Source: an uncultured Prevotella sp. (lineage in GTDB: Bacteria > Bacteroidota > Bacteroidia > Bacteroidales > Bacteroidaceae). From it: a stretch of 30,305 nucleotides of DNA. A model generated the notes under the pieces. The model worked only from the letters and a program-made list of their open reading frames with translations, searched no databases and was not told the origin of the DNA. Position numbers and translations under genes: made by a program. Shown here piece by piece: positions 25,742 to 30,305 of this stretch. The DNA lies in assembly GCA_900772835.1 (NCBI GenBank), contig CAAGSA010000078.1, positions 1 through 30,305 on the forward strand. The letters are read 5' to 3'. Numbering within the stretch: the first letter of the stretch is position 1; the number at the start of each line of letters is the position of its first letter.

Positions 25742-26056
25742 ATGGCACTGTTACTGTACATACTACTTTTCATCTTCCTCTACTACGTGGTAAAGGCAGC
25801 ACTGAAAATCTACACCGTCTACCGCAAGCTACACAACGCCACAAAACAGTTCCGCGACTTCAGCGCGCAGCAGAACACCGCCGGCACCTACGGCAGTTCC
25901 GCCAACGGCAACGCAGCCCGCGGCAGAGCCTCAACGCGCCAGACAGCGACCACATCCACAGGCGAGGTGATAGAAGACCGCCGCACCGAAGACGAGATAA
26001 ACCGCAAGATCTTCACTCGCGAAGAAGGCGAATACATCGATTTCGAAGAAGAGTAA
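25742..26056 (+). CDS. DUF4834 family small membrane protein
   Basis: The 104-residue protein has one N-terminal transmembrane helix (about 3-24, LLLYILLFIFLYYVVKAAL), a short basic segment, a low-complexity middle rich in Ala, Thr, Ser and Gly, and an acidic C-terminus. The C-terminus carries EVIEDRRTEDEINRKIF and ends EGEYIDFEEE. This pattern and its place after pssA match DUF4834 of Bacteroidales; its function is unknown. The gap to pssA is 114 nt with no clear promoter, so it is probably the last gene of the phospholipid operon. A strong terminator follows. Confidence 0.85.
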   Translation: MALLLYILLFIFLYYVVKAALKIYTVYRKLHNATKQFRDFSAQQNTAGTYGSSANGNAARGRASTRQTATTSTGEVIEDRRTEDEINRKIFTREEGEYIDFEEE

Positions 26057-26095
26057 TAATGCGCGAGTGCCACACGCACCGCGCCACCACTACGA

Positions 26096-26134
26096 GCAAG
26101 AGCCGGAATGACCCAAAATCATTCCGGCTCTTGC
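26096..26134 (+). terminator. Intrinsic terminator after the DUF4834 gene
   Basis: A perfect 16-bp stem (26096-26111 with 26119-26134) with the 7-nt loop CCCAAAA. The downstream T tract is short (CGTTTA), but stem strength and position support termination. Confidence 0.75.
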
Positions 26135-26745
26135 CGTTTATGCGCCGCAGCAGCCGCACGTATATATAATAAGGTATACGAGCCACACCTTGCGCGTGTT
26201 TATCCTTCAACAGTGTCTTTCTTCATACCAGGGGATAGCCATCGAATAAAATCATTCAGCACTGGTGAACCAATACTCTGCACTGATGAACATTTTTATT
26301 CCGTATGAAACTATAATGGGGCATTAACTTCCTGCATTTCCAGACAATCGTTTCCGGCAATACTCCCTTCTCTGCCTCTTTATATTTTTCACGTGCAGCA
26401 CAAAAAGTTATTTTACGTAAAAGGAAAAGGGAGACAGTGCGAAACCATCCCCCACAAATAGAGGCAGAATAACGTAATGGGAATAAAGGAATATGTCTCA
26501 CGACATAATAAATTACAACTGGAAAATCCCATTATCCGATTACTACCTGTCTATATATGCCATTATTGAAAATCATTCGTGTCAAGAATATGCAGACTGA
26601 ATATAACAATGCAAAATTAGCGATTATACACCGATTATGTCCATCAAAAAGCACACCCGTCACCAACCGCAGCAGATAATTCACAAATACGGTGTTTTTA
26701 ACACTTGCGCACTTTTAGCCCCACACGCTATGCCAAACAGAGCCA
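26135..26745. other. Gene-free AT-rich interval before the LytTR gene
   Basis: No convincing gene is seen on either strand in about 610 bp. The stretch contains the direct-repeat pair at 26259-26291, the palindrome TTTTACGTAAAA (26411-26422), a lone minus-strand TAATTTTG (26612-26619), and a GTGTTTTTAACAC hairpin (26692-26704). An 81-codon frame at 26256-26501 (-) lacks any protein-like pattern. Confidence 0.55.
26259..26291. repeat. Direct-repeat pair with LytTR-site geometry
   Basis: GCACTGGTGAAC (26259-26270) and GCACTGATGAAC (26280-26291) differ at one base and repeat every 21 bp. On the minus strand the cores are GTTCATCAG and GTTCACCAG, 9 bp each with a 12-bp gap. Paired direct repeats two helical turns apart are typical of LytTR-family sites such as those of AgrA and AlgR. 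A functional link is inference. Confidence 0.4.
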
Positions 26746-27099
26746 CTACCCGAAATAGTCTTTCATCACTGTCCTCAACACAGATTTCGGCACGTGCACC
26801 TGTATCATCTGCCCATGAGTACCACACAGCAGCATGGTCTCCTTTATCGGGTTCAAGCTGCATATCTCACGACGGTTGACAAGCAGACTGCGCCCCATCG
26901 GCACGAAACGGTCTTCCATTCCGCCCACGGAGAGTATCTTCTCGTGCAGCTTCGACAGTCCGCTCGGTACGAGCAGCTTCGTTCCGTTCAGATAAAACAC
27001 ATTGGTATAGTGCCCCTCCGCCTTGAAATATGCCACGCTGTGCAGATTCACGATGAACAGTTCGTCGCGGTTGGCTATGGTGATTGTCGGTGGTTTCAT
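26746..27099 (-). CDS. Stand-alone LytTR DNA-binding domain protein
   Basis: The 117-residue protein consists of a LytTR domain alone (about 8-112), with no receiver, membrane or other sensory domain. Typical segments are LFIVNLHSVAYFKAEGHYTN, LLVPSGLSKLHEKI, FVPMGRSLLVNRREI and LNPIKETMLLC. LytTR proteins bind pairs of direct repeats and often control surface polysaccharide and virulence genes. The ATG at 27099 overlaps the TGA of the glycosyltransferase gene (ATGA), so the two are translationally coupled. The frame extends to 27138, but the extra 13 residues are not part of the domain. It is last in the glycan operon and probably a regulator, perhaps autoregulatory. Confidence 0.88.
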   Translation of the reverse strand: MKPPTITIANRDELFIVNLHSVAYFKAEGHYTNVFYLNGTKLLVPSGLSKLHEKILSVGGMEDRFVPMGRSLLVNRREICSLNPIKETMLLCGTHGQMIQVHVPKSVLRTVMKDYFG

Positions 27100-27926
27100 T
27101 TCTGTGGAATCAGGTATTTGTCGAGACCGTTGTCGCAATATGCCTTGCCGCGTTCCTCACACTCGAAACTGTGTTGGAAGTTCTTCTCCTTGTTATACAT
27201 ATACTTATCCTCATGCCAAAGGTGGTATACGATGCCGCTGAACTTGAGGTAGCGTTTCTTCAGCCCGTACATCTGCAGACGGCAACCCAGGTCGCCGTCC
27301 TCGCCGCCCCATCCCTCGTAGTATTCGTCATATCCGTTCACTGCCACTATGTCCTTCCGATAAAACGACATATTGCAGCCCAGCGCCGAGGAGCGGTTCT
27401 TTCTGTATCGTGGCGCAAGCCAATGCGCGAGCCACGGACAGCGTATGGAATTCTCTGCCTTGCTCTCAATATCGCCAGTGAAGAAACCTATCTTCATGGG
27501 TCTGCGCCCCCTGCATATTCTTTCGGTCAGCGCCTTGCCGAGGTTTGTGCGTCCTCCCTTCAGATAGCATCCGGGAGCAGCCTCGCGCAGATGGTCTTCC
27601 ACGAAGCGCGGATGCATGAACACGTCGCCGTCCACCTCTATTATATAGTCGCCCGTAGATGCCGCTATCGACTTGTTGCGCATCATTGCCAGACGAAAGC
27701 CGTTGTCCTCGTGCCACACGTGGATTATTGGAATCTTCGTTTCCGTCTTCATCCGTTCTATCGCCTGACGCGTTTCCTCATCCGACCCGTCGTCACCGAT
27801 TATGATTTCCGCCGGCTGCACGCTCTGCCGAATCAGGCTGCGCAGGCATACCTCAAGGGCATCCACCCTGTTGTAGGTAGATACCAGCACCGACACACGC
27901 GTTCTTTTCATTTCTGTCTTTTTCAT
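27096..27926 (-). CDS. Glycosyltransferase family 2 with galactosyltransferase-type C-terminal region
   Basis: The 276-residue GT-A enzyme opens with VSVLVSTYNRVDALEVCLRS (11-30). It has IIGDDGSDEET, the metal-binding D-x-D as Asp99-Gly100-Asp101 (EVDGDVFMHP), ALGCNMSFYRKD and YYEGWGGEDGDLGCRLQMYG (203-222). The WGGED motif is shared with the chondroitin synthase/galactosyltransferase C-terminal family. There is no transmembrane helix, so it is cytosolic or peripheral, and the donor and acceptor are unknown. The ATG at 27926 overlaps the stop of the preceding gene (ATGA). Met6 (27911) is a weaker alternative. Confidence 0.9.
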   Translation of the reverse strand: MKKTEMKRTRVSVLVSTYNRVDALEVCLRSLIRQSVQPAEIIIGDDGSDEETRQAIERMKTETKIPIIHVWHEDNGFRLAMMRNKSIAASTGDYIIEVDGDVFMHPRFVEDHLREAAPGCYLKGGRTNLGKALTERICRGRRPMKIGFFTGDIESKAENSIRCPWLAHWLAPRYRKNRSSALGCNMSFYRKDIVAVNGYDEYYEGWGGEDGDLGCRLQMYGLKKRYLKFSGIVYHLWHEDKYMYNKEKNFQHSFECEERGKAYCDNGLDKYLIPQK

Positions 27927-28651
27927 ACAGTGTCCGTTTTTCTTTTTGTTGTCTGTTTCCTTTGTCCCTTTCCTCTCATAAAGTATCTTATCAGCAGTCC
28001 GCGACAGATGAGCCTGATGCGCACGCCAAGCGTGCGCCGCTTCCTGCGCCAGGAGCAGGCGAAATGGTGTACGCACACCGTGCGCTCGGTCACACGCACC
28101 TCTCTCGTTGCCACGTCCTTCGCGCAGAACACATCCACGTCGAATATCTCCGGACGAATCTCCTGCGGCAGACCGGGCATGAGCCTCAAGGTGAGCAGTT
28201 TCGTGTTCGGCGTTCTCACGGTATGTCCGAAGGCGTTGATGAAATGCCTGTGGGCATAGAAGTCGAGAAATTCTTTTATCCACGGACATTCTTTCTCCGC
28301 CCCTATCACTCCGGTGCCAATCCATGCCGTCTGTTGGTTCTCGTATCCGAGGAACGACTTGCAATGCAGATAATCGTCGAAGGGGCGCAACACCTCGATG
28401 TCGGTATCGAGATACACGCCACCGTGCTCATACAAAGCCTTGAGGCGGCACACGTCGGCAACGAAAGCATAGTTGCCGCTATGGTATGCCTCGCGCGTGT
28501 ATGCCATCTCGCTGAAGTTGAAGTTATCCTCGTTCCACTCCGTCACCTCATATCCGGGCAGCACCTTGCGCCAGCCCTCTATTGCGCGCACCACGCTTTC
28601 CGGCTTCTCGCCACGCCCGAACCAGCAGTAATGAATTTTCTTGGGTATCAT
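27923..28651 (-). CDS. Glycosyltransferase family 32 (capsular polysaccharide type)
   Basis: The 242-residue enzyme starts MIPKKIHYCWFGRGEKP, the usual opening of bacterial GT32 (OCH1-like) enzymes. YAFVADVCRLKALYEHGGVYLDTDIEVL (62-88, quoted across its core) contains the DxD as Asp82-Thr-Asp84. NQQTAWIGTGVIGAEK follows, then a basic C-terminal tail (RKRRTLGVRIRL and RGKGQRKQTTKRK) that may contact the membrane. The start is fixed by family alignment at 28651, 23 nt after the upstream glycosyltransferase stop. Its stop overlaps the next start. The sugar donor is not predictable. Confidence 0.9.
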   Translation of the reverse strand: MIPKKIHYCWFGRGEKPESVVRAIEGWRKVLPGYEVTEWNEDNFNFSEMAYTREAYHSGNYAFVADVCRLKALYEHGGVYLDTDIEVLRPFDDYLHCKSFLGYENQQTAWIGTGVIGAEKECPWIKEFLDFYAHRHFINAFGHTVRTPNTKLLTLRLMPGLPQEIRPEIFDVDVFCAKDVATREVRVTERTVCVHHFACSWRRKRRTLGVRIRLICRGLLIRYFMRGKGQRKQTTKRKTDTV

Positions 28652-28674
28652 ATAGCCAGTAGTTTTTATTTCCT

Positions 28675-29469
28675 TTATTGTTTCTTGTCGTTCTTGTATT
28701 CGTATTCTGTTATTTTCGAAAGCAACACCATCTGGTAGATTCCTTTCATATATGCCCTTATCACTCCGCGCCTGCCCTCGGCTATCCCTCCCTGAAGGAA
28801 CAGGCTGCGCAGGAAGAACCACACGGGGCGCATGAACATCGTACCCAGCCCGTACCCCTTGTTGATGCGCTTCGCCACCTCGTAGTCGGTGTAGCGGTTC
28901 AGCTTTGCCACCATCTCCCCGATGCTCGCATCGTCGAGGTGGAGCAGATGCACACCCTCTATGTTGTTCGGAATCTTCTCCACCGTACCGTCCACATCCG
29001 GAATGCAATGTATCACCGGAGGCCAGAATGCCTTGCCGCGGCGCAGAAACCGCAGTTGGTAGTCGGGCGACGAGCGCAGATAACGCCCCATAAAGGGGTT
29101 GCGCCGGGGTACGAACAGCCCCTCAGGACAACTGCCCCTCGATATCCGCCCGTAGAGATACTGCCGCAGCTCTGTGGTGACGAGTTCGTCGGCATCCACC
29201 ACGAGCACCCATTCGTGGCGTGCCGAATGGATGGCGAAATTGCGTGCCGGCTCGCAGATTTTGTGCTCTCCCTTCGGGAAATTCACTACACGGCATCCCC
29301 TGCCAAGGGCTATGCCCACGGTGTTGTCGGTACTCTCCATATCGCACACAACGACTTCATCGAAGCCGCTCACACTGTCGAGCACGCGTTCCAGATGTTT
29401 TTCCGCATTATATGTGTTGATAACCACGGAAATCTTGTTGTCCTCAGCCATAGGCGTCTTTTTTCTCAT
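28675..29469 (-). CDS. Glycosyltransferase family 2, WaaE/KdtX-like
   Basis: The 264-residue GT-A enzyme has KISVVINTYNAEKHLERVL (12-30), FDEVVVCDMESTDNTV, FPKGEHKICEPARNFAI, and the metal site VVDADELV (Asp92, Asp94). A PVIHCIPDVDG segment follows, then a C-terminal region rich in aromatic and basic residues (FMRPVWFFLRSLFLQGG) that likely docks to the membrane. The ECEPARN-type motif and C-terminal layout match the LPS-core GT2 group (WaaE/KdtX). It is the first gene of the four-gene operon. Start 29469 has GGAG nine bases upstream; Met7 (29451) is an alternative. Confidence 0.88.
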   Translation of the reverse strand: MRKKTPMAEDNKISVVINTYNAEKHLERVLDSVSGFDEVVVCDMESTDNTVGIALGRGCRVVNFPKGEHKICEPARNFAIHSARHEWVLVVDADELVTTELRQYLYGRISRGSCPEGLFVPRRNPFMGRYLRSSPDYQLRFLRRGKAFWPPVIHCIPDVDGTVEKIPNNIEGVHLLHLDDASIGEMVAKLNRYTDYEVAKRINKGYGLGTMFMRPVWFFLRSLFLQGGIAEGRRGVIRAYMKGIYQMVLLSKITEYEYKNDKKQ

Positions 29470-29521
29470 AGCCCAAGACTCCCCGGCAGGCTGTTGAATA
29501 TTGATGTTTTTTTGGGAAATA

Positions 29522-29625
29522 AAAAAGACGTGGGTGCCTGTACTTCTGCCTATCCCCGGGCTCAGGCTCTCGCATTGCCTCCATCCAAAGGATAGGCAAC
29601 GCAGTTAGCCCACGCCGTGACGCAT
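29522..29625 (-). ncRNA. ssrS: Candidate 6S-like RNA (6S-Flavo type)
   Basis: On the minus strand a GC-rich segment of about 100 nt ends in TCTTTTTT. It has the 6S layout: closing stem CGTGGG/CCCACG (29609-29614 with 29529-29534), opposed unpaired stretches of 11 and 13 nt forming a central bubble, and an apical stem GCCTATCC/GGATAGGC (29590-29597 with 29548-29555). A competing 9-bp hairpin (29594-29602 with 29572-29580) uses one bubble side plus the apical strand, like the refolding known in 6S RNAs. A weak promoter (TGCGTTTG, 29632-29639) would start it near 29625. Size fits 6S-Flavo RNAs of Bacteroidota. The fold is seen directly; the family name is inference. Confidence 0.55.
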
Positions 29626-29901
29626 CATATACAAACGCACTTACGGATACACACGCCTGCACCATAGCACGAACCACACACACATACACCAATTACAGTG
29701 CATATATACAGTGGAACGCGACAGCGGCAGACTGCACCCGTGCGGATACAATACACCCAACGTGGACGCTCCGTTGCCGCATCTTTAAGGATGGATTTCA
29801 AATTTGCGAGATTTGAGCACCTAAAGATAACGTCCGTAAACGTCCATTCTCGATATGTAAAAGACGACCCGCCATCCCCAACAGGGCTAACTGGCCGAGT
29901 G
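29626..29901. other. Gene-free leader-like region upstream of the 6S-like RNA
   Basis: No gene is supported on either strand. The minus strand is GT-rich around 29641-29700. The sequence GGGCTAACTG at 29884-29893 (+) is the exact reverse complement of 29602-29611. A dyad TCAAAT/ATTTGA (reading CAAATTTGCGAGATTTG on the plus strand) lies at about 29799-29815. Confidence 0.4.
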
Positions 29902-29909
29902 CAAAAGTA
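29902..29909 (-). promoter_or_regulatory. Candidate -7 box upstream of the glycan operon
   Basis: TACTTTTG on the minus strand fits TAnnTTTG and lies in a 15-bp dyad (AAAAGTA-A-TACTTTT). It is about 430 nt before the first glycosyltransferase and has no clear TTG at -33. Confidence 0.42.
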
Positions 29910-30062
29910 ATACTTTTCCGCCAACTAAAAAAGATTATCACGCGAAAAACTGCAAAGAAACATTAACCGACAAGGTTTTACCGCTTTTATACAGACAACG
30001 CGAAAGCTTTGAATACGCCACCTCCGGACAGCAGTTTCCCAGCTTCGAAACGCATGCCTTCG

Positions 30063-30153
30063 CCGAAAAGTCCCTCATAAAAGTGTAGCAATCTGCCGAA
30101 AAGTCCCTCATAAAAGTGTAGCAATCCGCCAAAAAGTCCCTCATAAAAGTGTA
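30063..30153. repeat. Three tandem copies of a 33-bp repeat
   Basis: Copies start at 30063, 30096 and 30129. The first two differ at one base (ATCTG or ATCCG at the end); the third has one early change (CCAAAAAG) and diverges after AAAAGTGTA. The core AAAAGTCCCTCATAAAAGTG is conserved in all three. The array ends about 7 bp before the -33 box of the ATPase gene. There are no spacers, so it is not CRISPR. Confidence 0.93.
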
Positions 30154-30159
30154 AAACGC

Positions 30160-30190
30160 TTGCGTATCTAACTTATTTTCAGTACTTTTG
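30160..30190 (+). promoter_or_regulatory. Promoter of the AAA ATPase gene
   Basis: TTG (30160-30162), a 20-bp spacer and TACTTTTG (30183-30190), 19 nt before the ATG. Both elements fit the Bacteroidota consensus. Confidence 0.77.
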
Positions 30191-30209
30191 CCAACAAATA
30201 CTTGTTCAT

Positions 30210-30305
30210 ATGGAAAGATTCATCATGCAGGACCTTGTCGCCTGGAAAGAAAGAAAGGACAGAAAGCCCCTTATCCTACTTGGTGCAAGACAAGTGGGAA
30301 AGACC
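30210..30305 (+). CDS. AAA+ ATPase (DUF4143-type), N-terminal fragment
   Basis: Only the first 32 residues are inside the window. MERFIMQDLVAWKERKDRKP leads into LILLGARQVGKT, a Walker A motif (GARQVGKT, 25-32). The spacing and the GARQVGKT wording are characteristic of the large bacterial/archaeal family of AAA ATPases with a C-terminal DUF4143 domain, which are abundant and variable in Prevotella and Bacteroides. The function of the family is unclear. The remainder, including Walker B and any C-terminal domain, is out of view. Confidence 0.8.
   Translation, partial: MERFIMQDLVAWKERKDRKPLILLGARQVGKT

Noticed and set aside
26256..26501. An 81-codon minus-strand frame in the gene-free stretch
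   Set aside because: There is no coding signature. Its C-terminal VHQC repetition merely translates the direct-repeat pair.
26612..26619. Minus-strand promoter box TAATTTTG
   Set aside because: It has no TTG at -33 and no gene downstream on that strand; such 8-mers are expected by chance in AT-rich DNA.
29522..29895. RNase P RNA or tmRNA as the identity of the structured minus-strand segment
   Set aside because: The conserved core strings of RNase P RNA (GAGGAAAGTCC) and the tRNA-like ends of tmRNA are absent. The 100-nt 6S-like layout fits better.
29938..30144. A 68-codon minus-strand frame with repeated MRDFSADCYTF
   Set aside because: The peptide repetition is explained by the 33-bp DNA repeat. 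No promoter faces it and the C-terminal part is not protein-like, so I treat the DNA repeat as the feature.
30063..30153. CRISPR array
   Set aside because: The three units abut without variable spacers, and no cas genes are visible.

Overview
The window looks like chromosomal DNA of a member of the Bacteroidales, most likely Prevotellaceae. The evidence is the recurring Bacteroidota promoter (TTG, about 20 bp, TAnnTTTG) in front of most operons, the lack of strong Shine-Dalgarno sequences, and a gene set typical of the group: PorX and a PorW/SprE-like lipoprotein of type IX secretion, a DUF1599/DoxX-like/TpiA/SPOR/FolE cluster, DUF4840 and DUF4834 proteins, and a GDP-fucose synthase longer than the enterobacterial form. 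I saw no rRNA, tRNA, CRISPR array or insertion sequence. The assignment rests on sequence recognition only.

Layout. 1-405 (-) is the start of an RND efflux adaptor lipoprotein, cut by the window edge. 688-2112 (-) is cca. 2331-4637 (-) is the operon gmd-fcl, and manA (4933-5976, +) diverges from it; together they supply and use mannose-6-phosphate for GDP-mannose and GDP-fucose. 6616-12123 (+) is a run of co-oriented genes: small lipoprotein, DUF1599 protein, DoxX/MauE-like membrane protein, tpiA, SPOR-domain protein, folE, DUF4840-like lipoprotein. 12332-19485 (+) carries aroA, the PorW/SprE-like TPR lipoprotein, porX, tsaE and tadA. trxA (19741-20055) and dnaE (20234-23941) follow on the minus strand. 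Divergent from dnaE is psd-pssA-DUF4834 (24120-26056, +), which makes phosphatidylserine and then phosphatidylethanolamine.

The right end is more accessory. Three glycosyltransferase genes and a stand-alone LytTR DNA-binding protein form one minus-strand operon (29469 down to 26746), with two ATGA stop/start overlaps. Just upstream is a GC-rich foldable segment ending in a T run (about 29522-29625, -), which I interpret as a 6S-like (6S-Flavo type) RNA. The window ends in the first 32 codons of an AAA+ ATPase (30210-30305, +), preceded by three tandem copies of a 33-bp repeat.

The points most worth a second look are the 6S-like RNA and its position upstream of a glycan operon that has no obvious promoter of its own; a pair of direct repeats with LytTR-site geometry in the gene-free stretch beside the LytTR gene; the 33-bp repeats before the ATPase; the adjacency of the PorW-like gene and porX, with coding-like sequence between them; and a repeated 13-bp element in the manA/gmd divergent promoter region.
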